52,905 bases of DNA, taken from contig JAILAD010000067.1 of the NCBI GenBank assembly GCA_024681795.1, forward strand, positions 1 through 52,905. Direction: 5' to 3'. Shown here piece by piece: positions 7,842 to 16,461 of this stretch. Made by a program: the position numbers and the translations under genes. This DNA comes from Lachnospiraceae bacterium (GTDB taxonomy: Bacteria > Bacillota > Clostridia > Lachnospirales > Lachnospiraceae). The notes beneath the pieces were generated by a model. That model ran no database searches, was not told the DNA's origin, and saw only the letters and a list, made by a program, of their open reading frames with translations. Position 1 is the first letter of the stretch. Each line of letters opens with the position of its first letter.

Positions 7842-9278
7842 TTATACATTAATCTCTGCACTCGCGCCAAGCAGATCCGCATTTCTGTCCAGTACCGGTT
7901 TTACAACATCCTTCAAAAATCTCTCGGTCTGAACGGCTGCACGCCCGGTATATAACTCCGGTCTCAATACTTCGTTGATTTCCCCTTCACTGACACCGAA
8001 TAACGGTTCCGCAGCGATACGGGAAACCAGGTCATTGTCCTTTCCTTCCTCTTTCACAACGGCTCCCGCCTGCATGGAAAGTTCACGGATTTTTTCATGT
8101 AATTCCTGACGGTCTCCGCCTCTCTTTACGGCATCCATCATGATATTTTCGGTTGCCATAAACGGAAGTTCGGCAAGAAGATGCTTTTCAATGACCTTCG
8201 GATAAACTTTCAGACCGTCCGTTACGTTCATGCAAAGGTCTAAAATTCCGTCAATGGCAAGAAACGCTTCCGGAATCGAAAGACGCTTGTTTGCGGAATC
8301 GTCCAGTGTTCTTTCAAACCACTGGGTAGCGGATGTGATGGCGGGATTTAACGCATCAATCATCACGTATCTGGAAAGGGAAGCGATTCTTTCGCTTCGC
8401 ATCGGGTTCCGCTTGTAAGCCATTGCCGAAGAACCGATCTGCGTTTTTTCAAACGGTTCTTCCACTTCCTTCAGGTGCTGAAGCAGACGGATATCGTTAC
8501 TCATCTTGTGTGCGCTTGCCGCAATTCCCGCAAGAATATTGCAGACTCTGGTATCCGTTTTTCTGGAATAGGTCTGTCCGGAAACCGGATAGCATGCTTT
8601 AAAGCCCATCTTTTCGGCAATCATCGGATCGATTTTATCGATTGTTTCCTGATCTCCCTCGAAGAGTTCAAGGAAACTTGCCTGGGTACCGGTCGTTCCC
8701 TTGGAACCAAGCAGCTTTAACGTGGAAACCACATACTCAAGGTCTTCCAGATCCATCATAAATTCCTGCATCCAAAGAGTCGCTCTTTTTCCGACCGTGG
8801 TAGGCTGAGCCGGCTGAAAATGCGTAAATGCAAGTGTCGGAAGTTCCTTGTTTGCATCCGCAAATTTACTTAAATTCGCAATCACGTTCACAAGTTTTTT
8901 CTTAACAAGTTTCAGTGCCTCGTTCATCACGATGATATCGGTGTTGTCGCCGACGTAACAACTCGTTGCACCGAGGTGAATGATTCCCTTTGCCGTCTGG
9001 CACTGAAGACCGTATGCATAGACATGGCTCATGACATCATGGCGCACGATTTTTTCCCGTGCCTTTGCTTCCTCGTAATTGATATCGTCCTTATGTGCTT
9101 TTAACTCTTCGATCATCTCGGGAGTAATCTGCTTTAATCCCAGTTCCATCTCGGTTTCCGCAAGTGCAATCCAGAGCCTTCTCCAGGTTCTGAATTTCAT
9201 GTCCGGTGAGAAAATATACTGCATCTCCTTACTTGCATACCGCTCGGAAAGCGGGCTTACATAAACATCATTTGCCAT
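7842..9278 (-). CDS. purB: Adenylosuccinate lyase
   Basis: Cytosolic lyase of the fumarase/aspartase superfamily that acts twice in purine synthesis: SAICAR to AICAR, and adenylosuccinate to AMP, each releasing fumarate. Seen in 478 residues: VSPLSERYASKEM near the start, IIHLGATSCYVGDNTD, AFTHFQPAQPTTVGKR, and the superfamily signature GSSAMAYKRNPMRSERI (about 280-296), with its flexible catalytic loop. Length fits the 470-480 class found in clostridia. AAGGAG lies 7 nt before the ATG. It sits in line behind the DUF5717/DUF5716/TPR genes and ahead of two membrane protein genes; none of these has an evident purine role. Confidence 0.97.
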   Translation of the reverse strand: MANDVYVSPLSERYASKEMQYIFSPDMKFRTWRRLWIALAETEMELGLKQITPEMIEELKAHKDDINYEEAKAREKIVRHDVMSHVYAYGLQCQTAKGIIHLGATSCYVGDNTDIIVMNEALKLVKKKLVNVIANLSKFADANKELPTLAFTHFQPAQPTTVGKRATLWMQEFMMDLEDLEYVVSTLKLLGSKGTTGTQASFLELFEGDQETIDKIDPMIAEKMGFKACYPVSGQTYSRKTDTRVCNILAGIAASAHKMSNDIRLLQHLKEVEEPFEKTQIGSSAMAYKRNPMRSERIASLSRYVMIDALNPAITSATQWFERTLDDSANKRLSIPEAFLAIDGILDLCMNVTDGLKVYPKVIEKHLLAELPFMATENIMMDAVKRGGDRQELHEKIRELSMQAGAVVKEEGKDNDLVSRIAAEPLFGVSEGEINEVLRPELYTGRAAVQTERFLKDVVKPVLDRNADLLGASAEINV

Positions 9279-9347
9279 TTTTTAACTCCTTATTTCTTGT
9301 ATATATTTTTATATTTTTGCTTCTATCCCTATAAACCATACTGATAC

Positions 9348-10166
9348 TTATACATACCTGCGGTAATCTTCCTTAAACTCCGCCACCTTGCTCTCGACCC
9401 ACTCGCGGTATTCCACGGTGTCGCCGTCCTTCATCATATTTTTGAATTCCTCAAATTCATCGGACTGTTCCCATTCCGCAACCGCAACCCGCATATCCTC
9501 TTCCAGCCTTAAAGTATCGTCGGCATAATTAATCATCGTACTGACCTGCTGGATGTATTCACGTTCCGGAAGATACAGGCGCATTGCTGCCGCATAGCAG
9601 TAAAAATGCCTGCCGTCACCGTCTGCGAGATACGCGTTTCTGAATGCGGACGCCGCCTGCTCAAACAGAAACTGTCTTGCAAACGCAATTCCCATATTGT
9701 GGTAAAGGCTTCCCAAAAATTCGTGTTCCGTCTCGTCCACCTGCTCAATCAGTGCTTCATACTCGCGGATGGCATGTGCAAAACGTTCTTTCCGGAGATA
9801 AAAATCCGCATGCGTTTTTCTTCGCTTAATCACGTTACCGCCCGAACCCTGTCTGACGATATCCATGATGGTTTTCTTTTCTTTGTCGGTTACAAAAGAA
9901 ACATGATCGATGACCGCTTCGACATAACGGGACAGAGGCAGGGATCTTGCAATACAGCGGTTTAAATCCTGCGCCATTTCCCTTACACCGCATTCGTCTT
10001 CAAGCCACGCAATCAGTTCCGGAGTGAAAATATCGGTCTCAAGAAGCTCCGGATTCTCGCAGATACAGTATGCCAGTTCATCGGCAGAATAAATGCGGAC
10101 ACATATTTTATTTAAGTAGAACGGACGGTTTCCCTTTCGTCCGGTACACCTGTACATATTTCCCAT
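9348..10166 (-). CDS. TPR-like protein of the DUF5717/DUF5716 cluster
   Basis: A 272-residue soluble helical protein. The centre (about 125-200) contains two tetratricopeptide-like helix pairs (FYLRKERFAHAIREYEALIE and GSLYHNMGIAFARQFLFEQA then ASAFRNAYLADGD). The N-terminal part, KICVRIYSADELAYCICENP, and the C-terminal part, YREWVESKVAEFKEDYRRYV, look conserved but are not assigned to a named domain. AGGTGA lies 5 nt before the ATG. It follows the Hsp70-like gene by about 70 nt and precedes purB by 69 nt. Its place next to a giant repeat protein and an Hsp70-like protein suggests an adaptor or scaffold, but that is inference. Confidence 0.82.
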   Translation of the reverse strand: MGNMYRCTGRKGNRPFYLNKICVRIYSADELAYCICENPELLETDIFTPELIAWLEDECGVREMAQDLNRCIARSLPLSRYVEAVIDHVSFVTDKEKKTIMDIVRQGSGGNVIKRRKTHADFYLRKERFAHAIREYEALIEQVDETEHEFLGSLYHNMGIAFARQFLFEQAASAFRNAYLADGDGRHFYCYAAAMRLYLPEREYIQQVSTMINYADDTLRLEEDMRVAVAEWEQSDEFEEFKNMMKDGDTVEYREWVESKVAEFKEDYRRYV

Positions 10167-10237
10167 AAAATCACCTGCATGTGTTTAACTGTCAAACCGC
10201 AGTCGTTAACAGCATTTCCAAAACCGCTTTCCAAAAT

Positions 10238-11533
10238 CTATTCAAGTTCAAACTCTTCCGTCCACTCAAGTCCCGTAGACGGATACAGTTCCCCGAATCC
10301 GAGATCCTTTACCACAAACAAAACCGTTTTCTCGGACTTCATTTTTATCGTAAGGGAAATTCTCGTCATCCTGCCGCTCTTTACCGACAGTCCCTGCAGT
10401 TTCAAATCTGCTCCGATCCGGTTACGTTTTGAAATCAGTTCAATCCAGATCGGAATCGTATCGGTTTCGTGAAGCAGAAATTCCGCGGTTTTACCGACTT
10501 CATACCAGTGTTCGCCGGCGGTAATGAACGACACTTCCTTCGTCTCTTCCCCTTCCTTCAGAACAACTCCGACATTCGCCTGAACCCTGTCTTTTCCGAA
10601 GAAACGGATGGTCTTTTCGTATCCCGAAGGAGATGCATATTCTTTCGCAGCAAGCGCCGCGCCCTTGCTGAATAAATTATTTCCCTTAAATACACGTCTG
10701 TTTTTGCATAAGAATTTTAAGGACTCCGAGCACCAGTTATCATAGAAACCTGCACCGATTAAATATACCGTCGAGAATACTCGGTTTTCGCACAAATGAT
10801 CGACAATATTCAAAAACCGGCTGTCCATTTCAGCAGCGGATTCGCTCTCGGGGCCGAATTTAAAATCCTCGTACGGATATAAATCCACGCCCGCAATCGG
10901 CGGATTCACATAGCGGTTTTTCTCCATCCGGTAAATGTTTAAATACCCTTCGGAGCTGTCGCAGAGCATAATCTGATGATTCTGGAGTTCGCCTTTCTGA
11001 TAAAGCATATAGAAGAAAAAGCTCTCCTCATAACTTAAAAAATGCACCTTCTCTTCTTCCAGTTTCAGAAGTTCCGGAAGTTTGGTCAAAATACCGACCG
11101 TCTTCGAATCGGCCTTTCTCACGGTAATGACAACGGATGCGATTTTATCCGGAGTTGTCATAAGCGGCAGAAGATTCAATGCCCTCTTGATGAACAAAAG
11201 AAGCAGATCCTCGGCCTTGTATTCCTCGCTTCCCATACGAACCGTATCGCCTTTTAAAGCTTTCTTTAAAAGGTCGGAAACGATGTACCCTTCCTGCGCC
11301 CGGAATGCATCTTCCGCATTCTGCCCGATAACCCACTGGCTCGTTGTTTTTTTCTTTAAAATCACGGACGGAATGTTAAACTCTTCCTCGCCGGCAACAA
11401 TGCTCAGCGTATCGGGGTCACTCTGGTCAATGCGGCAGTAACTGATCTGCGCAAATTTATTGTTCAGATCGAATCCCACCACATAGCGGTCTTTATTTAT
11501 TTTTTCAAATACGTCCTTAATTTCGGAAATCAT
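10238..11533 (-). CDS. DUF5716-like protein with Hsp70/actin-type ATPase layout
   Basis: A 431-residue protein whose order of motifs follows the Hsp70 nucleotide-binding fold. RYVVGFDLNNKFAQISYC (about 16-33) replaces the phosphate-1 strand turn GIDLGTT; IPSVILKKK with WVIGQNAEDAF (about 54-77) matches the Hsp70 PSVV..VG..A block; IASVVITVRKAD, VHFLSYEESFFFYMLYQ and VYLIGAGF..NNLFSKGAALAAKE fill the remaining positions. The phosphate-2 turn DLGGGT is replaced by CDSSEGY, so ATP hydrolysis may be weak or lost. A beta-rich C-terminal segment (about 310-431) could be a substrate or partner domain. The DUF5716 name is from memory of the family. No strong ribosome site precedes the ATG, and the upstream DUF5717-like stop lies in the same frame 31 codons earlier. 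Confidence 0.8.
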   Translation of the reverse strand: MISEIKDVFEKINKDRYVVGFDLNNKFAQISYCRIDQSDPDTLSIVAGEEEFNIPSVILKKKTTSQWVIGQNAEDAFRAQEGYIVSDLLKKALKGDTVRMGSEEYKAEDLLLLFIKRALNLLPLMTTPDKIASVVITVRKADSKTVGILTKLPELLKLEEEKVHFLSYEESFFFYMLYQKGELQNHQIMLCDSSEGYLNIYRMEKNRYVNPPIAGVDLYPYEDFKFGPESESAAEMDSRFLNIVDHLCENRVFSTVYLIGAGFYDNWCSESLKFLCKNRRVFKGNNLFSKGAALAAKEYASPSGYEKTIRFFGKDRVQANVGVVLKEGEETKEVSFITAGEHWYEVGKTAEFLLHETDTIPIWIELISKRNRIGADLKLQGLSVKSGRMTRISLTIKMKSEKTVLFVVKDLGFGELYPSTGLEWTEEFELE

Positions 11534-11535
11534 TC

Positions 11536-11610
11536 TTTTTCTTTCTGACTTCTTTCTTACCGGTTTCTTTCTTCTCGGCTTCTTTCTTCTCGGCTTCTTT
11601 CTTACAGACT
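11536..11610. repeat. 15-bp tandem repeat between the DUF5717-like and DUF5716-like genes
   Basis: Four 15-bp units of the type TCTTTCTTCTCGGCT at 11551-11565, 11566-11580, 11581-11595 and 11596-11610 (two identical), with a decayed fifth at 11536-11550. On the coding strand the repeat is purine-rich and open in two frames. The DUF5717-like frame reads basic KKPRRKKP units after its stop codon; the -1 frame reads KKEAE units. Confidence 0.85.
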
Positions 11611-11626
11611 TCCTGCTTTTCGGATT

Positions 11627-14600
11627 CTATTCTTCCGCCTTGAATAACTGCTTCGTAATAAAGTCAAGCTTCGCATATTCACGAAGTTCGTCTCCGCAGG
11701 CCGCGTCATTTCCCTGCTCCCGTTTCCGGATTGCGGAATCGAGCATTTCAAATCTCCACGGTGCATGGTCGGATGCCTCCGAATCCGACTTCGTCAGCGT
11801 TGCGCTAAGCGTCAGCTGCTCACGGTTTCCCGTCTCCTCGGTAATGTAATAGGAAATCGTATCGCCGGAAAACAGGATAAAATCTTTTACGAAGAAACCG
11901 TAATAAAGATTGTCCATCTCCTCTTTGCGGTATTCCGTATTCTCGGAATTTTCCTTCTCAATCGCATAATGCATAATCACACGGCTTTCCGCAGATGCCC
12001 GGTATTCCACGAAGGAACGGTCCGTATACGGCACCACCGCCGGAATGAAGGATGCAAATTTTAAGAAGAACGGAAATACTACGTGGTTCTTTATTTCTTC
12101 CGTTACGATTTCCGTCAGGAAAACCGCCTTCATCGAAACGGTCTCGCCCATGGTTCCCTGACCGGTTACCACAAGGCTCTTCGGATCCAGATGAACGGAT
12201 GCATGCTTTGCATAGGACAGTCTGCAGATTCGGTTTAATTCCTCGCCCTCGCGAAGGAGACGCTCCATTTCCTCAAAAATACTCTCGGGAGGATTATAAT
12301 CTCCCACAAAATAACCGTATGCGCTCTCCGCAAGATATGCTTTCCTTACGGCTGTCGAACCGCCGCCCTTTACATAGCGGCTGTAGATATTTTCTCTCTC
12401 CGGGCCGGTCACTCCGACGTACATCATCTGGATTAAAATCCGTTCCGTGAGGGTATACGTGTCCACACCGAAGCCCTCGCAGGCATGGAGAAGTTCCATC
12501 ATCTCGTCCGTTGATCCGACAAATGAGGAAGACAAAAACCGAAGCAGAACCTGATCGTAACGTCCCTTTTTATATAATTCCTCGCAAAGTCCGCACATGG
12601 AAGCGTTTGAGGCAAAATCCGTACGTTCCAGGTATCTGGATAAAAGCCGCATCGCGGTCTTTTCCTGTACATGTTCCATCCCGAAACGCGACATCCAGTC
12701 AAATGCCATTTCATAGAATCCGCGCGCCACCAGAATATGGATGATTTCACCTCTGTCTTCACCGGGAAGCACCTCCGGTTTCGCCATCATTAAAATTCTG
12801 TCAAGTTCGCGGATGCGGTCCTGCTCAAAATAGTATTTGCAAAGTCTGAATAAAATCTCTTTCTTTAACGTAAACGTCACGGAATCCGATGTCAGGAGTT
12901 TTTCGTAAATTTCCACATTGGTTTCCTTCACATCTTCCGTTCCGATGTCATTTTCACAGACATTCAGAAGAATTCCGGCTCTACCCTCCACCCTGGGAAG
13001 CAGAATATCACGGAGTTCTTTGGTAAACAGTACCGGTGTCGGTTTGATTAAAGGATCGTAGACATAACGTCTTCCGGTCTCATCTTCCAAAAGAATGCTG
13101 TAATCCCTGGAATAAACCGTCGGATAGGAGGTATCGCCGTAAACGGCAAATTTGCCTTCACCCACTGCCTTGTCATGAATGATAATGACACGTTTGATGT
13201 TCGGGCGCTTGATTTTCACCTCGTGTGCAAAAAGAAGCGGCGCATAATAAGAAGCCAGCTCGTCTCCGAGGCGTTCGGGCGTCACAAAGCGTTTATACAG
13301 TTTAATGAGATTCTGATTGATTCTTCCCTTTTTAATCTGTTCCTTCAGAAAATCCCAAACGGTTTCTTCATAGGAATCCGCAACCTCCGGAACCATGGTC
13401 TTATAATCAAAGACATTGGCATATAAAAGTGCCATTTTATCGTATTCGAGGTGATTCTGATAAGCAAAATACATCATCACCATCTTCGGAAGCATATCTT
13501 TGTAATTCGTCGGAACGCTTGCCATATAGTATTCGTAAAGCTGGGTAATTCTGAGATCCTCTTTTACCGCATCCGCGTACCACTTGAGGTATTCCTCTCC
13601 CGTCCTGTTCCCGCGCATCAGAAGCAGGCAGATGCTCTGCAAAAGCTCCGGAGACGGGGAAATCTCATATGCTTTCTTAAGGACATCGAACAAAAGGTCG
13701 TCATACCCTTTTTCCCTGGAGATCAAAAACTGGACACGTTCCCCGATCTGCGCCGTAACCGCGCCGCTCTTTAAGGCAAAACGAAGAAGCATCCTCTCGT
13801 AATCGGAAAGTTTCACCATTAAGGAAGGCTGCTTGTTCAAAAGATGGACGGCTTCCGTAAAGAGAAGCGGCGAGGAGATGCCGGAATGGAACTGTTCTTC
13901 CAGAAATTCCCAGCGTTTGTCATCCCGGAAAGCCAGATCTTCCCTTAAATAAATCAGGGTCCACGCAAGAATCGGGCTCTTCGGCTCTTTATGGAAGAGT
14001 TTTTTCACTTTATGCGCCACCCTGTCCACATAGGACTGCTCCGGGTGAAGCAGGCTCGTCAGATACAGGTAATAACCGTAGACCGGTCCGGAAAGGGCCG
14101 TCTCAGGATTCTTAAGTTCTGCCTCGAGTTTCTCCATGCGTTCTTTTGCTTCATCGTCTTTGCCGGCTGCAATCAAAAGCTGGATTTCAAATAATTTCAC
14201 TCTGCTTTCGCGCTCTCCCTTTACGGTAAGCGTGGAAAGTTCCTCGGAAGAAGTTTTCACCCACTGGGCGGAATTTATTTTTCCGAGGCGGAAGGAAATA
14301 TATTCTCTCGTAAGTTTTGCAACACATCTTTTATAAATATGATTTGCCGAATGCTCCATATCAATCGGATTACATTCCACAATCACCTGAAAATCGAAAC
14401 TGTTTTCGGGAGTTTTGATATGAATCATTCCGAAATTGCGTCCGGCATGGAGTCCTTCCGGATGAATCATGTAACTGATTTCAAAACCGTCGTCAATCAG
14501 GTCGTCATTTGTATAATCACGTTTTAATAATTTGAAAAAATCCCCTGTTTTAGTGACTTCGGTGTGTACATAGCCCCAACCGTTGACTTTGAGAGTCAGC

Positions 14601-15283
14601 GTCTTTTCGAGGGTTTCCGGGACGGATCTGAACACCGCCGAGGTCGTTGGAAGCTCATAAGTATTCCGGATTTTCTTATGAACCGTAATCAGAAATTCTT
14701 CCACGCAGTGCTCATTGCCTTCTTCGGTACTTAACCCCCGGTAAGCACAACGGTACTGCTTGTCGTTTCCGGTCAGAATCTCCGCAAAACGGTTGGAATA
14801 ATAAAGACTTACCGCCTCCTGCCAGTTCGTACGGGCAAGATTGGTAAAATGAAAGAGATTTTTGATCTGTCCCATGGAACTGTACATGTAATTGCGTTCC
14901 CGGATTACCTCATAGGGCAGAAGATATTCCCCTTTATCCGAAAGAATCACAAAATTCCCGTGACATACATCACCGGGTTCCATTCCTTCCGGGCGGAACG
15001 TATAATGAATTTCCGCCTCTACGCCGTGGAATGTATTCTCCGTACAGCTCATGCGGGATTCGGAGGTATAAATAAATCCCGAAACCGGAATACCGTTCTC
15101 TCCCGTTATGGTAAAAGAACCTGTTCTGGTTTCGGAATCGTCGAATTCCATTTCCACTTTTTCCACGGAAAAATGAAGACTTCCCTTTCTGTGTGAGAAA
15201 TCATAGTCTTCCTGTGCCATTGTAAGTACGGTGTTTCTCAATGTAACCTCCGGGGTTTCCCGAAACTGCGGCAGGCGGGACAT
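11627..15283 (-). CDS. DUF5717-like giant protein: Ig-like beta domains plus helical solenoid
   Basis: A 1218-residue cytosolic-looking protein without signal peptide or clear membrane segment. The N-terminal 330 residues contain two similar beta-sandwich-like units: GSFTITGENGIPVSGFIYTS..IHYTFRPEGMEPGDVCHGNF..GEYLLPYEV, and LTLKVNGWGYVHTEV..ISYMIHPEGLHAGRNFGMIHI. The middle (about 350-1050) is a long run of amphipathic helices resembling an alpha-solenoid. The C-terminus returns to beta structure (NLYYGFFVKDFILFSGDTI). This matches my memory of DUF5717, found next to DUF5716 in Clostridia; its function is unknown. The start MSRLPQFRE at 15283 is a choice: a frame beginning at 15388 would overlap a terminator-like hairpin. 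Neighbours are mrp upstream and the Hsp70-like gene downstream. Confidence 0.82.
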   Translation of the reverse strand: MSRLPQFRETPEVTLRNTVLTMAQEDYDFSHRKGSLHFSVEKVEMEFDDSETRTGSFTITGENGIPVSGFIYTSESRMSCTENTFHGVEAEIHYTFRPEGMEPGDVCHGNFVILSDKGEYLLPYEVIRERNYMYSSMGQIKNLFHFTNLARTNWQEAVSLYYSNRFAEILTGNDKQYRCAYRGLSTEEGNEHCVEEFLITVHKKIRNTYELPTTSAVFRSVPETLEKTLTLKVNGWGYVHTEVTKTGDFFKLLKRDYTNDDLIDDGFEISYMIHPEGLHAGRNFGMIHIKTPENSFDFQVIVECNPIDMEHSANHIYKRCVAKLTREYISFRLGKINSAQWVKTSSEELSTLTVKGERESRVKLFEIQLLIAAGKDDEAKERMEKLEAELKNPETALSGPVYGYYLYLTSLLHPEQSYVDRVAHKVKKLFHKEPKSPILAWTLIYLREDLAFRDDKRWEFLEEQFHSGISSPLLFTEAVHLLNKQPSLMVKLSDYERMLLRFALKSGAVTAQIGERVQFLISREKGYDDLLFDVLKKAYEISPSPELLQSICLLLMRGNRTGEEYLKWYADAVKEDLRITQLYEYYMASVPTNYKDMLPKMVMMYFAYQNHLEYDKMALLYANVFDYKTMVPEVADSYEETVWDFLKEQIKKGRINQNLIKLYKRFVTPERLGDELASYYAPLLFAHEVKIKRPNIKRVIIIHDKAVGEGKFAVYGDTSYPTVYSRDYSILLEDETGRRYVYDPLIKPTPVLFTKELRDILLPRVEGRAGILLNVCENDIGTEDVKETNVEIYEKLLTSDSVTFTLKKEILFRLCKYYFEQDRIRELDRILMMAKPEVLPGEDRGEIIHILVARGFYEMAFDWMSRFGMEHVQEKTAMRLLSRYLERTDFASNASMCGLCEELYKKGRYDQVLLRFLSSSFVGSTDEMMELLHACEGFGVDTYTLTERILIQMMYVGVTGPERENIYSRYVKGGGSTAVRKAYLAESAYGYFVGDYNPPESIFEEMERLLREGEELNRICRLSYAKHASVHLDPKSLVVTGQGTMGETVSMKAVFLTEIVTEEIKNHVVFPFFLKFASFIPAVVPYTDRSFVEYRASAESRVIMHYAIEKENSENTEYRKEEMDNLYYGFFVKDFILFSGDTISYYITEETGNREQLTLSATLTKSDSEASDHAPWRFEMLDSAIRKREQGNDAACGDELREYAKLDFITKQLFKAEE

Positions 15284-15344
15284 CCAAAAGACTTTCTTCT
15301 GAAAAAAGGACCCGAAAACGCTCCTGCACGATATTTCCGGACAA

Positions 15345-15395
15345 TAAAAAACTGTAAGTATATGAGTAAAATACATATACTCATACACTTACAGT
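15345..15395 (-). terminator. Long inverted repeat with T-run: mrp terminator, overlapping a promoter-like -10
   Basis: Arms 15351-15368 and 15378-15395 pair over 17 of 18 positions (ACTGTAAGTATATGAGTA against its complement), with a 9-nt loop. On minus the hairpin is followed by TTTTTTATTGT, the form of a rho-independent terminator, 83 nt after the mrp stop. The stem is AT-rich, unlike most. On minus, TATACT at 15393-15398 with TTGCGC at 15417-15422 (18-bp spacer) also resembles a promoter whose start point would fall inside the repeat, so an operator or attenuator for the DUF5717-like gene is an alternative reading. Confidence 0.6.
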
Positions 15396-15477
15396 ATACC
15401 ATCAAATTGTGGTTCGGCGCAATACAAAGTACAAGATATTGCGATGATTATTTCACTTATTTCGGCTTTGGAAAAGA

Positions 15478-16311
15478 CTATTCCGCATCCCCGTTTTCCA
15501 GATTCTTTACAAATTCCTCAAGCCAGTTACCCTCAAAGAGTTCTATCATACCCCTGTCGCATGCGCCTGCAAGTTTGGAATCCATGGGAATCCTTGCAAC
15601 ATTTTTAATTTCATACTTCTTCGCGATTTCTTCGATATGGCTGTCACCGTAGATAAAATGCTTCTCATGACAGTTCGGGCACTCGAAATAGGACATGTTC
15701 TCCACAATTCCGAGCACGGGAATATTCATCATATTTGCCATTTTTACGGCCTTTTCCACAATCATGGAAACCAGTTCCTGCGGCGAGGTAACAATTACGA
15801 TTCCGTCCACGGGAATGGACTGGAATACGGTCAGGGGCACGTCGCCGGTTCCAGGAGGCATATCGATAAAGAGATAATCCTTATCGGCCCATACCACCTC
15901 TGTCCAGAACTGTTTTACGGTTCCCGCAATAATGGGACCGCGCCATACAACGGGATCGGTGTCATTTTCCAGCAAAAGATTGATGGACATGATGTCGATA
16001 TCCATTTTGGATTTTACGGGATAAATGCCGGCTTCGTTTCCGGTGGCCTTTTCCTTAATGCCGAACACCTTCGGAATGGAAGGTCCTGTAATGTCGGCAT
16101 CCAGAATGCCGACGCTTTTTTCTTCTCTCTGCATGGAAACGGCAAGCAGGGAAGTCACAAGGCTCTTTCCGACTCCGCCCTTTCCGCTGACTACCGCAAT
16201 GACTTTCTTAACGTCGGAAAGTGCATTGGGCGCCTCAATAAAGCTCTGCGGATTCTGTCTGCTTTCGCAGTCCACGCCGCAGCTGCTGCAATCGTGTGTA
16301 CACTCGCTCAT
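15478..16311 (-). CDS. mrp: Mrp/NBP35-type iron-sulfur cluster carrier ATPase
   Basis: A P-loop ATPase of the ParA/MinD group that binds and transfers [4Fe-4S] clusters to target enzymes. Seen in 277 residues: a Cys-rich N-terminus, CTHDCSSCGVDC, like that of NBP35; the deviant Walker A VVSGKGGVGKS (residues 41-50); DADITGPSIPKVFGI; DMPPGTGDVPLTVFQ; and the cluster-binding ECPNCHEKH near residues 210-218. AGGAGG lies 8 nt before the ATG. It is probably monocistronic: an extended -10 element lies about 110 nt upstream and a terminator-like hairpin follows the stop. Confidence 0.94.
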   Translation of the reverse strand: MSECTHDCSSCGVDCESRQNPQSFIEAPNALSDVKKVIAVVSGKGGVGKSLVTSLLAVSMQREEKSVGILDADITGPSIPKVFGIKEKATGNEAGIYPVKSKMDIDIMSINLLLENDTDPVVWRGPIIAGTVKQFWTEVVWADKDYLFIDMPPGTGDVPLTVFQSIPVDGIVIVTSPQELVSMIVEKAVKMANMMNIPVLGIVENMSYFECPNCHEKHFIYGDSHIEEIAKKYEIKNVARIPMDSKLAGACDRGMIELFEGNWLEEFVKNLENGDAE

Positions 16312-16421
16312 TTATATATATCCTCCTGATATGAATTATTTTCCTTAGTTTTCCCGTTCCTTTACCGGCCGGCCGGATTCGTACTTTCTCTTTCACTGAG
16401 TCCGCGTGGCTGCATTTTTCT

Positions 16422-16427
16422 ATTCTA
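16422..16427 (-). promoter_or_regulatory. Possible extended -10 element for mrp
   Basis: On minus, TGGTAGAAT reads as an extended -10 (TGN plus TAGAAT) about 110 nt before the mrp ATG. A weak TTTTCA lies 16 bp upstream. The mrp leader also holds a GC-rich stretch, ACCGGCCGGCCGG (16364-16376), with no assigned role. Confidence 0.35.
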
Positions 16428-16461
16428 CCACAAATGCCGTAAATGAAAAGGGTGTTAACCG

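Noticed and set aside
7386-7955. 189-codon plus-strand open frame
   Set aside because: Antisense to the small membrane protein and purB 3' end; no independent signals.
11536-11610. Possible CRISPR-like array from the 15-bp repeats
   Set aside because: Units are contiguous without spacers, too short, and purine-strand biased; a coding-type tandem repeat explains them.
15284-15388. Longer start for the DUF5717-like gene at 15388
   Set aside because: The extra 35 codons cover the terminator-like hairpin and T-run, and the first ATG would lie at or before the possible transcription start; residues there are unlike the rest of the protein.
16364-16376. GC-rich ACCGGCCGGCCGG in the mrp leader
   Set aside because: Short palindromic run with no T-tract, partner site or recurrence elsewhere in the window.
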